NCBI RefSeq assembly: GCF_035282405.1
Contig: NZ_JAYKBP010000001.1
Location: forward strand, 372,001 to 436,000
DNA: 64,000 nt
Origin: Parvimonas sp035282405
Lineage (GTDB): Bacteria; Bacillota; Clostridia; Tissierellales; Peptoniphilaceae
Reading direction: 5' to 3'
Position 1 is the first letter of the stretch. Each line of letters begins with the position of its first letter. The notes below the pieces were generated by a model. The model saw only the letters and a program-made list of their open reading frames with translations. It was not told the origin of the DNA and did no database searches. Positions 24,576 through 33,986 of this stretch are shown here, piece after piece. The position numbers were made by a program, and so were the translations under genes.

Positions 24576-25601
24576 ATGGATAAAAATTATGTTACAAATT
24601 TACTTGAAGAGTTATTAAATATCTACAGTCCTACTGGAGATACTGAAAATGCGATTAGTTTTATGGAAAAAAAGTTTAAGGAATTGAATATTCTTACAAA
24701 AAGAACTAATAAGAATGCTCTAATAGCTACAATAAAAGGCAAAGAAAAAGAAGCAATTACTTTTTCAGGTCATGTTGATACATTAGGTTTAATGGTAAAA
24801 GAAATAAAAGCAAATGGACGTTTAGCTTTTAGTTTAGTCGGTGGTTTTTCTCCAACAAGTATTGAAACTGAAAATGTATTTATTAAAACTTTTGACGGAA
24901 AGTTAATTCCGGGAACTGTTCTATATAACGAAGCATCAGTTCACGTTTATGATACTACAACTACTGCTCAACGTTCTATAAAAAATATGGAAGTAAGAAT
25001 TGATGAAGTTGTTGAAAATGCTGAAGATGTTAAAAAACTTGGCATTTCTGTTGGAGATTTCATCTATTTAGATGCAAGATGCAGAATTTATGAATCAGGT
25101 TTTATTAAATCAAGACATTTGGATGATAAGGCTTGTATAGCGGCTATGATGGGACTTGCTAAATATTTAGTTGATAATAAAATCAAACCTAAAAATACAA
25201 TTAATTTCTTTATAAGTAATTACGAAGAAATTGGTCATGGTTCTAGTTTTATTCCTGAAAATACTGTTGAATTTTTTGCTGTAGATATGGCAGCTCCTGG
25301 AGTTGGGCAAGAATCCGACGAAAGAGCTGTAACAATTTGTGCAATGGATTCTTCAACGCCTTATGATTTAGGAATGAGAAATAAATTAAGAAAAATTGCT
25401 GAAGAAAAGAAAATTGATTATAGAATAGATATTTATCCACATTATGGATCAGATGCAACTGCTGCACTTAGAGCAGGACATGATATTCGTTGTGCATTAA
25501 TCGGTCCAGGGGTTGATGCTAGCCACAGTTATGAAAGAACTCATATTTTAGGTATCGAAAATACATATAAATTAATGTTGGAATATTTATTAGATAAATA
25601 A
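24576..25601 (+). CDS. M42 family metallopeptidase (glutamyl/deblocking aminopeptidase type)
   Basis: 341 aa cytosolic dinuclear-metal aminopeptidase. Visible ligands and catalytic residues: His and Asp in FSGHVDTLG (near residue 67), Asp in SRHLDDKACIAAM (near 180), the Glu pair in NYEEIGHG (near 213), Asp in FFAVDMAAPG (near 235) and the final His in YERTHILG (near 320). ATG at 24576 has GGAGG 5 nt before it; an in-frame TTG overlaps that site and is rejected. Monocistronic. With the C69 dipeptidase nearby it fits a peptide-fermenting lifestyle. Confidence 0.95.
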   Translation: MDKNYVTNLLEELLNIYSPTGDTENAISFMEKKFKELNILTKRTNKNALIATIKGKEKEAITFSGHVDTLGLMVKEIKANGRLAFSLVGGFSPTSIETENVFIKTFDGKLIPGTVLYNEASVHVYDTTTTAQRSIKNMEVRIDEVVENAEDVKKLGISVGDFIYLDARCRIYESGFIKSRHLDDKACIAAMMGLAKYLVDNKIKPKNTINFFISNYEEIGHGSSFIPENTVEFFAVDMAAPGVGQESDERAVTICAMDSSTPYDLGMRNKLRKIAEEKKIDYRIDIYPHYGSDATAALRAGHDIRCALIGPGVDASHSYERTHILGIENTYKLMLEYLLDK

Positions 25602-25612
25602 ATTTTAATTTG

Positions 25613-25648
25613 AAAAGGCATAGATTTTGAAAATCTATGCCTTTTTTT
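25613..25648. terminator. Bidirectional terminator between M42 gene and potD
   Basis: AAAAGGCATAGATTTT pairs with AAAATCTATGCCTTTT almost perfectly. T runs flank it on both strands, so it ends both convergent units. Confidence 0.9.
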
Positions 25649-26681
25649 AATCAGCTTTTACATCTGTCCAGATATTATCATATTCTTTTATAAAATCTGA
25701 TGGATCTTTGAATACTTCCATTTTTTTAAAATATTTATCGTCAATTTCTGTTACAGATTTTACTAATTTATTTTTATTAATCACTTCTTGATTCGGAACT
25801 GCATAACATGTATAATCCATATTTTTTGTTAAAATTTCTTTTTTGATTAAGAAATTTATCAATTTATGTGCATTTTCTTTATTCTTTGAATTTTTTAAAA
25901 TTACCATTGAATCAAACCAAAGATTGGTTCCCTCTTTGGGTTTTACATACTTAAATTTTTTGTCTGCATTTAAAAGTTCAGTCGCATCTCCAGAATACAT
26001 CACTGCAATCGCAGCATTTTCAGCTAACATATTATCTTTTGTTTCATCAACAAGATATGCAAGTATTGATTTTTTTTGCTTTATTAAATCTTTTTTAGCA
26101 ATTTCTAATTCTTCTTTATTTCTCGAATTCATAGAAAATCCATTTTTTAAAAGTGCTGCTGCTAAACTGTCTCTTGAGCTATCCAACATAATAATTTTAT
26201 CTTTATGCTTTTCATTCCATAAATCAGCCCAAGAAGTGATTTCGCCATCAACTAAATTTTTATTATACAAAATACCTAATGTTCCCCAATATAAAGGAAT
26301 TGAATATTTTGACTCAGGATCATAGCTCTTATTTAAAAATTTTGAATCTATGTTCTTATAATTTGAAAGCTTATTTTTATCAATTGGTTCAAGCATATCT
26401 TCCTTAATCATCTTTTCAATCATATAGTCTGAAGGGACTACTATATCGTAATTACTTCCCCCTTGTTTTATCTTCAAGTACATATCTTCGTTTGTAACAA
26501 AGGTTTCATAATTTACTTTAATTCCAGTTTCTCTTGTGAATTCATCCAAGACTTCTTTATCTATATACTCTCCCCAATTATACATATTTACAACATTTCC
26601 CTCTCTTTTGTTACAAGAAGAAAACAAAAATATCACACAAAGCGAAAAAAATATTTTTAAAAATATATTCTTTTTAGTCAT
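25647..26681 (-). CDS. potD: Spermidine/putrescine-binding lipoprotein PotD
   Basis: 344 aa solute-binding protein of the polyamine ABC importer, anchored outside by a lipid. Signal peptide with lipobox LFSSC, the Cys at residue 23. The mature start has NMYNWGEYIDKEVLDEF, typical for PotD/PotF, and later QGGSNYDIVVPSDYMIEKM and IPLYWGTLGILYN. The start was placed at 26681 behind a GGATGG site; a GTG 18 nt upstream is possible. It overlaps potC by 8 nt. Last gene of the pot operon. Confidence 0.93.
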   Translation of the reverse strand: MTKKNIFLKIFFSLCVIFLFSSCNKREGNVVNMYNWGEYIDKEVLDEFTRETGIKVNYETFVTNEDMYLKIKQGGSNYDIVVPSDYMIEKMIKEDMLEPIDKNKLSNYKNIDSKFLNKSYDPESKYSIPLYWGTLGILYNKNLVDGEITSWADLWNEKHKDKIIMLDSSRDSLAAALLKNGFSMNSRNKEELEIAKKDLIKQKKSILAYLVDETKDNMLAENAAIAVMYSGDATELLNADKKFKYVKPKEGTNLWFDSMVILKNSKNKENAHKLINFLIKKEILTKNMDYTCYAVPNQEVINKNKLVKSVTEIDDKYFKKMEVFKDPSDFIKEYDNIWTDVKAD

Positions 26682-27450
26682 ACAAAATACCATCCTCACT
26701 TTTCTTATTTATAATTAGTAAAAGAGCAAGCATTGCAATAAACATCAATGTTGAAAGAGCATTTATTGATGGATTTATCCCTTTTCTTGCCATAGAGTAA
26801 ATTTGTGTACTCAAATTTACAACACCATTTCCACTGTTAAAATATGCTATAACAAAATCGTCTAACGAAAGGGTAAATGCAAGCAATGCCCCAGCAAAAA
26901 CTCCCTGTTTAATTTCAGGAAGAATTACTTTTCTTAGTGCATAAAAAGGTGTTGCTCCTAAATCCATTGCTGCTTCAGGTAAAAATTTATTCATATGTTT
27001 CATCTTTGGATAAACAGAAAGTATTACATAAGGCGTTGCAAGTACAATATGTGAAGCAAGCAAAGTTAAAAATCCATAATCGATATTAAAAACTTTATAT
27101 AATACCATAAGTGAAATAGCTATTACTATATCCGGATTTAAAACTGGAATGTAATTCAAATTTAAAACTACAAATCTTTCACTTTTTTTCATATAATATA
27201 TCCCAATAGCTGCAACAGTCCCTATAAAAGTTGCAATTACTGTAGTTAATACAGCAATTAAAATTGTATAATAAAGTGCTGTCAAAACCTCTCTATCATT
27301 AAATAATTCAACATACCATTTAAAAGTAATTCCTGTAAAAGACCCACGAAGTTTTGAATCATTGAATGAATAAAGTATAAGTACAAAAATAGGTGCATAT
27401 ATAAATATGAATACAAGTGAAATATATAATTTTTTTAACTTATTTTCCAT
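26674..27450 (-). CDS. potC: Spermidine/putrescine ABC permease PotC
   Basis: 258 aa with six membrane segments. The EAA loop reads PEAAMDLGATPFYALRKVILPEI near residues 155-177, which contacts PotA. It begins MENKLKKLY with AGAGGTGGG 3 nt upstream; the frame runs 10 codons further but without a site. It overlaps the end of potB by 11 nt and the start of potD by 8 nt, a tightly coupled operon. Confidence 0.94.
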   Translation of the reverse strand: MENKLKKLYISLVFIFIYAPIFVLILYSFNDSKLRGSFTGITFKWYVELFNDREVLTALYYTILIAVLTTVIATFIGTVAAIGIYYMKKSERFVVLNLNYIPVLNPDIVIAISLMVLYKVFNIDYGFLTLLASHIVLATPYVILSVYPKMKHMNKFLPEAAMDLGATPFYALRKVILPEIKQGVFAGALLAFTLSLDDFVIAYFNSGNGVVNLSTQIYSMARKGINPSINALSTLMFIAMLALLLIINKKSEDGILYD

Positions 27451-28267
27451 TTCCCACCTCTTTTGAATACTCTGGATCAAACTTATTCATAATGAAAAGT
27501 GAAACCAAAATCATAACTAAAAGTACCATACTCATTGCAGAGCCAAAATTCCAATTTCCTGTTACTCTAAATTGTTGTTCAATTATATTCCCTATTAAAT
27601 TTTCTTTATTTCCACCTAAAAGAGCAGATATTTCGAAAGTTGAAATTGCGGGGATAAATACCATTGTTATTCCCGTAATAACTCCTGGTAAACTCATAGG
27701 AAATACTAATTTAGTAAAAGTCTTAACTCTATTAGCACCTAAATCGTGAGATGCTTCAATATATTCCTTATCTATTTTAATCAAAGTTGTATAAATAGGT
27801 AAAATCATAAAAGGTAAAAAATTATATACCATCCCTATTAAAATTGATACATTAGAATACATTAAATTTACAGTTGATAATCCAAAAAAATTTAAAATCG
27901 AATTTAAAAGTCCATTTTTACTCAAAATACTAATCCAAGAATAAGTCCTAAGTAAAAAGTTCATCCACATCGGAATTACAACCAACAAAATCATCATATT
28001 TCTAGTTTTAACTTTAAACTTTGAAATAAAATATGAAAAAGGATAACCAATTATAAGGCATAATACTGTAGATAAAACTGCCATCCTTAAAGATCTTAAC
28101 AAGACTTTAATATAAGTCGGATTAAAAAATCTTTTGTAATGTTCCAATGAAAAAAGAAAATTTTCTCCTCCATAGTCAACAGAATATTTTGCTATGAAAA
28201 TCAGAGGAACAACAATAAAAATTACTAACCATACAACGTATGGATATGCAAACCTCTTAAATTTCAT
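27440..28267 (-). CDS. potB: Spermidine/putrescine ABC permease PotB
   Basis: 275 aa, six membrane segments, start MKFKRFAYPYVVW. The EAA loop YIEASHDLGANRVKTFTKLV lies near residues 170-190. Its start codon directly abuts the potA stop. It pairs with PotC to form the import channel. Confidence 0.94.
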   Translation of the reverse strand: MKFKRFAYPYVVWLVIFIVVPLIFIAKYSVDYGGENFLFSLEHYKRFFNPTYIKVLLRSLRMAVLSTVLCLIIGYPFSYFISKFKVKTRNMMILLVVIPMWMNFLLRTYSWISILSKNGLLNSILNFFGLSTVNLMYSNVSILIGMVYNFLPFMILPIYTTLIKIDKEYIEASHDLGANRVKTFTKLVFPMSLPGVITGITMVFIPAISTFEISALLGGNKENLIGNIIEQQFRVTGNWNFGSAMSMVLLVMILVSLFIMNKFDPEYSKEVGNGK

Positions 28268-29317
28268 CTATATTTCTTTAGCTCCTTTTTTCATAATGTG
28301 AATATTATCAGGTATAACTCTAAGTCCAACTTTTGAACCTATAGGTTTTGTAATTGTAGAATGCACCATATATTCAACTTCTCCAACCTTAACAAGCAGT
28401 TCATAATGAACCCCTTTAAAAATTTCAGACTTCACAATTCCTACCAACATTCCGTTTTCTTCATCAACAAGCTCCAAGTCTTCCGGACGAATTACTACAT
28501 CAATTTCTTCATTTGGAGAAAAGCCTTTATCAACACATTTGAAACTTCTGCTTGAAAAACTTACGACAAAATCTTCATTCATAACTCCGTCTAAAATATT
28601 ACTTTCTCCAATGAAAGATGCAATAAAGGCATTTTTAGGTTCGTTATAAATATCTATCGGAGTTCCAACTTGTTGAATTTTACCGTCATTCATAACAACA
28701 ATAGTATCGCTCATTGTAAGAGCTTCTTCCTGGTCATGAGTTACATAAACGAATGTAATCCCAACTCTCTTTTGAATATTTTTCAGTTCAACTTGCATAT
28801 CTTTCCTAAGTTGTAAATCCAAAGCACCAAGTGGCTCATCTAAAAGTAAAACTTTTGGTTCATTTACCAAAGCTCTTGCAATTGCAATTCTTTGTTGTTG
28901 CCCACCACTCAAAGATAGAATAGATCTTTTTTCATATCCTTTCAAGTTTACAAGTCTTAACATTTCTTTAACTTTTTCATTTATTATGCTTTCTTGCATC
29001 TTCTTAATTCTAAGACCGAAAGCAATATTTTCATAAACATTCATATTTGGAAAAAGAGCATATTTTTGAAAGACCGTATTTATATTTCTTTCATAAGGAG
29101 GAACATTTGAAATGTCTTTTCCTTCAAATAAAATTTTTCCACTAGTAGGAGTTTCAAAACCTCCAATAAGTCTTAATGTAGTTGTCTTTCCACAACCCGA
29201 TGGACCTAAAAGAGTTAAAAACTCCTTATCTCTAATATACAAATTTATATCGTCAAGAACAATATTATCTCCAAATCTTTTATTTATATTAACTAATTCG
29301 ACTGCGTGATTTCCCAT
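28268..29317 (-). CDS. potA: Spermidine/putrescine ABC transporter ATPase PotA
   Basis: 349 aa ATPase. Walker A GPSGCGKTTTLRL near residue 37, Q-loop QKYALFPNMNVYENIAFGL, signature LSGGQQQRIAIARAL, Walker B VLLLDEPLGALD and switch His VTHDQEEALT. The C-terminal 110 residues form the TOBE regulatory domain (FIGESNILDG, then VIRPEDLELV) where PotA is tuned by polyamines. It follows the cupin regulator gene after 9 nt. Confidence 0.97.
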   Translation of the reverse strand: MGNHAVELVNINKRFGDNIVLDDINLYIRDKEFLTLLGPSGCGKTTTLRLIGGFETPTSGKILFEGKDISNVPPYERNINTVFQKYALFPNMNVYENIAFGLRIKKMQESIINEKVKEMLRLVNLKGYEKRSILSLSGGQQQRIAIARALVNEPKVLLLDEPLGALDLQLRKDMQVELKNIQKRVGITFVYVTHDQEEALTMSDTIVVMNDGKIQQVGTPIDIYNEPKNAFIASFIGESNILDGVMNEDFVVSFSSRSFKCVDKGFSPNEEIDVVIRPEDLELVDEENGMLVGIVKSEIFKGVHYELLVKVGEVEYMVHSTITKPIGSKVGLRVIPDNIHIMKKGAKEI

Positions 29318-29326
29318 ATATTCCTC

Positions 29327-29869
29327 CTAAAAACTTGGTGGATTAGTAATCCACAAAACCTTAGATTCTTTTTTAGACAAATTTATTATACTTCTTTCAA
29401 ATTGACCACTGGTATAAAAACATTCACCCTCTTTTAAAACAAATACCTTAGTTCCAAGATGAAGTTCAACCTTTCCCTTTAAAACATAACCGAATTCTTC
29501 TCCCTCAAAAGGTTCATAAGTCCTTGAAAAACTTTTTTGTTCATTCAAAGTTATTATAATTGGTTCCATTGAATTTTTTTGTGCATTTGGAACAATCCAC
29601 TCTAATTTACTATTTCCATTTTCAAAAATAGTTTCATAAGCATCAAATTTTTGAAAAACAAATTTTTCTTCCTTTTCTTCTTTAAAAAAATCTGAAATAT
29701 TAGTTCCAAGTGCTTCTAAAACATCTTCTAAAGAACTAATAGATGGTGAAGTAAGTCCTCTTTCTAGCTGAGAAATAAAGCCTTTAGTAAGCTCTGCCCT
29801 CTCTGCAAGTTCTTCTTGTGTAAGTCCCAAAATGGTCCTTAAATTTTTAATTTTTTCTCCAATATCCAA
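29327..29869 (-). CDS. XRE-family HTH regulator with C-terminal cupin domain (PuuR-like)
   Basis: 180 aa. Residues 4-65 are an XRE helix-turn-helix (LRTILGLTQEELAERAELTK, then ISQLERGLTSPSISSLEDVL); residues about 105-178 form a cupin barrel (YEPFEGEEFGYVLKGKVELH, then KEGECFY) that in PuuR-type proteins senses a small ligand. It is the first gene of the potABCD operon, so polyamine-responsive autoregulation is likely. The start is TTG at 29869 giving MDIGEKIKNLR, with GGGAG 8 nt upstream; a second TTG 15 nt upstream overlaps that site. Direct repeats downstream of the promoter are its likely operator. Confidence 0.9.
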   Translation of the reverse strand: MDIGEKIKNLRTILGLTQEELAERAELTKGFISQLERGLTSPSISSLEDVLEALGTNISDFFKEEKEEKFVFQKFDAYETIFENGNSKLEWIVPNAQKNSMEPIIITLNEQKSFSRTYEPFEGEEFGYVLKGKVELHLGTKVFVLKEGECFYTSGQFERSIINLSKKESKVLWITNPPSF

Positions 29870-29892
29870 TTTTCTTTCTCCCAATATAACAA

Positions 29893-29924
29893 TATATTAA
29901 ACTATAAATATCTCTATATTAAAC
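29893..29924 (-). promoter_or_regulatory. Candidate operator: two TATATTAAAC direct repeats
   Basis: TATATTAAAC occurs at 29893-29902 and 29915-29924, 22 bp apart, about two helical turns, just downstream of the -10 box of the regulator-potABCD promoter. A third near-copy, AATATTAAAC, lies at 30003-30012. Repressor binding here would block transcription start. Confidence 0.45.
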
Positions 29925-29931
29925 AATAAAT

Positions 29932-29959
29932 ATTATATCACAAATAAATCTTTATTCAA
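29932..29959 (-). promoter_or_regulatory. Candidate promoter of the regulator-potABCD operon
   Basis: TTGAAT (29954-29959) and TATAAT (29932-29937), 16-nt spacer, minus strand. Confidence 0.6.
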
Positions 29960-30020
29960 TACTTTTTTACTAAAAATTTAAAATTTTTTATTAAAATTTT
30001 AAAATATTAAACAAAAGAAT

Positions 30021-30046
30021 ACAAAAAGTACCGATCAAATCGGTAC
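30021..30046 (-). terminator. Terminator after the OGG glycosylase gene
   Basis: GTACCGAT/ATCGGTAC with a 3-nt loop, followed on the minus strand by TTTTTGT, 7 nt after the stop. Confidence 0.85.
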
Positions 30047-30052
30047 ATATTT

Positions 30053-30928
30053 CTACTTTCCTATTTTTTCTTCTCTTCCGTAGTAGAAAAGATATTGTTG
30101 TGCATAGCCTGCATATTTTCCAAATATTTTATCTGCTTCTTTTGCAATTTTTTTCACAGGAGTTTCTTCTTTAATAAAAAGTTCCTCCATCACTCTTTTA
30201 ATCCAAATGTCAACCGGAAAAACTTCTCCTCTTTTGTATGAAAATAACATTATACAATCTGCTACTTTGTTTCCGACCCCTGAAAATTTTAATAGTTCTT
30301 CTCTTAAAATATCAGTTTCTAAATTTTCAAAATTATCTAAGTCAATTTTTTCGTTTAAAATCATATTTACTGTATCAAAAATTCTTTTATCTCTAAAACC
30401 TACTTTTGCAAATTCTCTTAATTCTTCTACAGTAGCCTTACTTAGTTCTTCTATAGTTGGAAAGGAATAATATTTTCTATTTTTATCTTCACAGATAAGC
30501 TTTCCATATCTCGTAGAAATTACTTCAATAGATTTTTTAATTCTAGGAATCATATTATTAGCTGAAATTATAAAACTTATTAACATTTCAAAATGATTTT
30601 GATTTAATATCCTGATACCTTTCCCATATTCTATTGCATTTGCTAAAATTTCATTTTTTGACAGTTCTTTTATTATCTCTTTATAGTCTGTATTCAAATC
30701 AAAATAATCCATCCAAATTTCATTAAATTCTTCCAAATTAGTTCCTTTGAATATAACCCTGCCGTTTTCATTTAAAACATTTAAAACTCTTCCTAAATGT
30801 ATTGTTGTAAAACTTCCATCACTTTCTTCATACCATCTAAAAGCCTGTCCACAAGTGAATATTGCTCTTACATCAAAATTCTCAACTTCTTCTAAAATTA
30901 CTAAATTATCTTTTTCATATAGTTTCAT
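30053..30928 (-). CDS. ogg: 8-oxoguanine DNA glycosylase/AP lyase (OGG1 type)
   Basis: Base-excision repair enzyme that removes oxidised guanine and nicks the strand. 291 aa. An N-terminal OGG_N fold (FDVRAIFTCGQAFRWYE near residue 18) precedes the helix-hairpin-helix domain. The hairpin KFSGVGNKVADCI has the catalytic Lys221, and FPVDIW carries the catalytic Asp240. There is no iron-sulphur cluster motif, consistent with OGG rather than EndoIII. It shares a TAATG overlap with the membrane protein gene before it. Together with SOD it serves oxidative damage defence. Confidence 0.93.
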   Translation of the reverse strand: MKLYEKDNLVILEEVENFDVRAIFTCGQAFRWYEESDGSFTTIHLGRVLNVLNENGRVIFKGTNLEEFNEIWMDYFDLNTDYKEIIKELSKNEILANAIEYGKGIRILNQNHFEMLISFIISANNMIPRIKKSIEVISTRYGKLICEDKNRKYYSFPTIEELSKATVEELREFAKVGFRDKRIFDTVNMILNEKIDLDNFENLETDILREELLKFSGVGNKVADCIMLFSYKRGEVFPVDIWIKRVMEELFIKEETPVKKIAKEADKIFGKYAGYAQQYLFYYGREEKIGK

Positions 30929-31404
30929 TATTTTTTCGCCTTTGTTTTTGATTTATGTTGCTTAATAATTGCAGATAGTTTTTCAGAATTTTCTTTAGTA
31001 AGAGGAATTGTTAAGACTTCATCTTTTAATTCTCCGGAAACTAACACTTCAAAAAATTTATCATTTAAAGCACCCCATTTTTTTATTTTTTTAAATTCTG
31101 CAATCTTTCCATCAAAACAAAATCCATTTTCTCCAATATATAATCTATCTAGAGAAACTATAGAATATGTAATACCAATCAATACATATACTACACTAAA
31201 GATATCTTGAACATTTACAGCATATACAATTCCAAATCCCACCAATGCTATAGATAGTCCAAATAACACCTTTCTTCCTCTAAGGCCAATGGTATAAACT
31301 TTTCCTGTTAATTTCTTTCTAGTTTGAAACATTGCTACTATTTTCTTAATTACAAATATTAAGATTATACCAAATACTATCAATAAAATATCGTTGCTTC
31401 CCAT
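30928..31404 (-). CDS. Small membrane protein of unknown function
   Basis: 158 aa, not recognised with confidence. A membrane segment at residues about 5-22 and two close segments at about 45-85, then a soluble C-terminal domain of about 70 residues (GENGFCFDGKIAEFKKIKKW, then a Lys-rich tail) that resembles DUF5673-like or PH-like domains of small Firmicute membrane proteins. The ATG at 31404 has GGAGG 5 nt upstream. It lies between ftsH and ogg; the hairpin before it could limit read-through from ftsH. No function is assigned. Confidence 0.75.
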   Translation of the reverse strand: MGSNDILLIVFGIILIFVIKKIVAMFQTRKKLTGKVYTIGLRGRKVLFGLSIALVGFGIVYAVNVQDIFSVVYVLIGITYSIVSLDRLYIGENGFCFDGKIAEFKKIKKWGALNDKFFEVLVSGELKDEVLTIPLTKENSEKLSAIIKQHKSKTKAKK

Positions 31405-31420
31405 AAATCCTCCATATAAA

Positions 31421-31446
31421 TTAAGTAGAAGCAAGCTTCTACTTAA
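31421..31446 (-). terminator. Perfect inverted repeat after ftsH, partial terminator
   Basis: TTAAGTAGAAGC/GCTTCTACTTAA, 12 bp with a 2-nt loop, directly after the ftsH stop. The T run on the minus strand is weak (TTTATA), so termination may be partial, letting the membrane protein and ogg genes be read from ftsH. Confidence 0.6.
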
Positions 31447-31448
31447 TT

Positions 31449-33407
31449 TTAATTATCTTCTGTTTCAGTTTTTCCTAATTCAATAGTTTCTTCTGAATTA
31501 TTTACTTCTCCAGCAGTATTTTTTTCTTCAGCAATAACATTACTATCCTCAAAAACTGTTTTTTCAGAAACTCCATCTTTTTCTTCTTCAATTCCCATGT
31601 ATTTTTTATACATATCTTCAAAATCTTTTCCACTTATAGTTTCTTCTTCCAAAAGTTTTTTTGCAATTATGTGTAAAAATTCTATATTTTCTCTTAGAAT
31701 ATTTTGAGCAGTTTCATAAGCTTGATCAAGAAGATCTTTAACTTCTCCATCTATAAGTTTAGCAACATCTTCAGAATAAGACCTGCCTTTACCAAAGTCT
31801 TTTCCTAAGAAAGTTTCTTCTTCTCCAATATCATAATTTATTGGTCCAATTTTACTACTCATACCATAAGTTGTAACCATACTTCTTGCAATTTTTGTAG
31901 CTCTTTCAATATCACTGGATGCGCCAGTTGTAAAATCTTCAAAAATTATAAGTTCAGCTGAACGCCCACCAAGCATCGTTGCAAGTCTTGACTTCATAGC
32001 ATTCACAGTCATATATTGACTATCTTCATCTTGAGAATAAGCAGTAAATCCACCTGCTCTTCCTCTTGGTACAATAGTAATCATTTGAACTGGATCTGAC
32101 AATGGTACAAATCTTGAGACAATAGCATGTCCCGCTTCATGGTAAGCCGTAATTTTTCTATCTCTATCAGTTACAACAGCTGATTTCTTTTCAGGTCCTG
32201 CAACAACTTTTATTGCAGCTTCTTCAAAGATTCTCATAGGAATACTATTTAAGTTTTGTCTTGCAGATAAAAGAGCAGCTTCATTACATAAGTTTTCAAG
32301 ATCTGCAGGAGTAAATCCTGTTGTATGTTTTGCAATAGCTTTAAGGTCTACATCTGGATCTAATCTTTTATTTCTAGTGTGAACCATAAGAATTGCTTCT
32401 CTCTCTTTTACATTTGGAATTCCAACATAGATTTGTCTATCAAATCTACCTGGTCTTAAAATAGCTGGGTCAAGTATATCAGGTCTATTTGTTGCAGCCA
32501 TAACAATGATTCCTTCATTTACACCAAAACCGTCCATTTCAACAAGTAATTGGTTTAATGTTTGTTCTCTTTCATCATGTCCACCACCAAGTCCTGCACC
32601 TCTTCTTCTACCAACAGCATCTATTTCATCGATAAATATTATACAAGGAGCATTCTTTTTAGCTTCTTCAAATAAATCTCTAACTCTTGAAGCTCCTACA
32701 CCGACAAACATTTCAACAAAGTCAGAACCACTTATGCTGAAAAATGGAACTTTTGCTTCTCCTGCTACAGCCCTTGAAAGATATGTTTTACCAGTTCCCG
32801 GAGGACCAACCATCAAAACACCTTTTGGAATTCTTGCACCTATATCACTATATTTTTTTGGAGATTTCAAGAAATCTACAATTTCTTGTAATTCCTCTTT
32901 TTCTTCCTCAAGCCCAGCAACTTCAGCAAAAGTAACATCATTTTTCTTGTCCTTATGAAGTTTTGCCTTGCTCTTTCCAAAGTTCATTACTTTTCCGCCA
33001 CCTTGAGCTTGTTTCATAAATACGAACCAAACGACTCCAAGTCCTACCAAAAGTAATAGAGTTGGTAAAATTTCAATATAAAAAGGCTTTGTAGGTTCAG
33101 CTTTACCATTATATTTCAAAGTATTATTCTCTACCTTTGATTTTAAATAATTTTCATAAAATTGAAATCTAAATTCTTGTGGTAAGTAAGCTTTAAATTC
33201 AGTTTTATCCTTATCATTTAATTTTCCGGTAATATAGGCACCTTGAGTTGTTATCTCTGAAACTTCATCATTTTTTATTTTTGATACAATCTCTGTAACT
33301 GTATATTCTTTAACTACAGGAGTTGAAGTTTTTATTACAAAAAAATACACAGTTAAAAATATAATTGGTATCAAATATATAAGATACGCTTTACTTTTTT
33401 TATTCAC
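31449..33407 (-). CDS. ftsH: ATP-dependent zinc metalloprotease FtsH
   Basis: 652 aa membrane-anchored AAA+ protease that degrades misfolded membrane and regulatory proteins. Two N-terminal membrane segments (about 8-26 and 110-130) flank an external domain. AAA core: Walker A GPPGTGKTYLS near residue 205, pore loop around FVEMFVGVGASRVRD, Walker B CIIFIDEIDAVG and the second region of homology. Zinc site HEAGH near residue 425. The C-terminus is an acidic tail. Start is GTG at 33407 with GGAGG 6 nt upstream. It belongs to the conserved tilS-hpt-ftsH cluster. Confidence 0.98.
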   Translation of the reverse strand: MNKKSKAYLIYLIPIIFLTVYFFVIKTSTPVVKEYTVTEIVSKIKNDEVSEITTQGAYITGKLNDKDKTEFKAYLPQEFRFQFYENYLKSKVENNTLKYNGKAEPTKPFYIEILPTLLLLVGLGVVWFVFMKQAQGGGKVMNFGKSKAKLHKDKKNDVTFAEVAGLEEEKEELQEIVDFLKSPKKYSDIGARIPKGVLMVGPPGTGKTYLSRAVAGEAKVPFFSISGSDFVEMFVGVGASRVRDLFEEAKKNAPCIIFIDEIDAVGRRRGAGLGGGHDEREQTLNQLLVEMDGFGVNEGIIVMAATNRPDILDPAILRPGRFDRQIYVGIPNVKEREAILMVHTRNKRLDPDVDLKAIAKHTTGFTPADLENLCNEAALLSARQNLNSIPMRIFEEAAIKVVAGPEKKSAVVTDRDRKITAYHEAGHAIVSRFVPLSDPVQMITIVPRGRAGGFTAYSQDEDSQYMTVNAMKSRLATMLGGRSAELIIFEDFTTGASSDIERATKIARSMVTTYGMSSKIGPINYDIGEEETFLGKDFGKGRSYSEDVAKLIDGEVKDLLDQAYETAQNILRENIEFLHIIAKKLLEEETISGKDFEDMYKKYMGIEEEKDGVSEKTVFEDSNVIAEEKNTAGEVNNSEETIELGKTETEDN

Positions 33408-33425
33408 GTTTTTCCTCCTATTATT

Positions 33426-33986
33426 TTATTTATAAACTTCTTCTTTTAGTGAAATTATATATGGTAGATTTCTATATGATTGATTATAATCTAAACCATA
33501 ACCAACAATAAAATCATTTGGAACTGCAAACCCTACAAAATCTCCTGAAATTTCAACAAGTCGTCTTTCAGGCTTATCCAACATGCTAGAAATTTTAACA
33601 GTTTTAGCTCCCCTTTCTCTAAAATAATTTAATAGATATTTTAAAGTCTTCCCTGTATCAATAATATCTTCAACTATCAAAATATTTTTTCCAGTAACAT
33701 CTGCCTCTAAATCTTTTATGATTTTTACAACTCCACTTTCAGATGTATTACCATAAGATGAAATTGCCATAAAGTCTATGGAAATTGGTAAATTTATATA
33801 TCTAATCAAATCCGCAAAAAACAAAGTAGATCCTCTTAAAATTCCAACCACAACAAGTTCAGATTCATCATCTTCATAATGTTTAGTTATTTCTTTTCCA
33901 AGTTCTTCAACTCTACTTTTTATAGTTTTTTCATCAAATAACAATTCTTTCATATCCAACTTAACGACATTATCTAATCTCTCCAT
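33426..33986 (-). CDS. hpt: Hypoxanthine phosphoribosyltransferase
   Basis: 186 aa purine salvage enzyme forming IMP or GMP. The PRPP-binding motif is NILIVEDIIDTGKTL near residue 100; VVVGILRGSTLFFADLIR near residue 45 and DFIVGYGLDYNQSYRNLPYI at the end complete the active site. The start at 33986 overlaps tilS by 13 nt with AAGGAG 5 nt upstream; MKELLFDEK, 11 codons later, is a possible alternative. In many Firmicutes hpt is coupled to tilS as here. Confidence 0.96.
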   Translation of the reverse strand: MERLDNVVKLDMKELLFDEKTIKSRVEELGKEITKHYEDDESELVVVGILRGSTLFFADLIRYINLPISIDFMAISSYGNTSESGVVKIIKDLEADVTGKNILIVEDIIDTGKTLKYLLNYFRERGAKTVKISSMLDKPERRLVEISGDFVGFAVPNDFIVGYGLDYNQSYRNLPYIISLKEEVYK

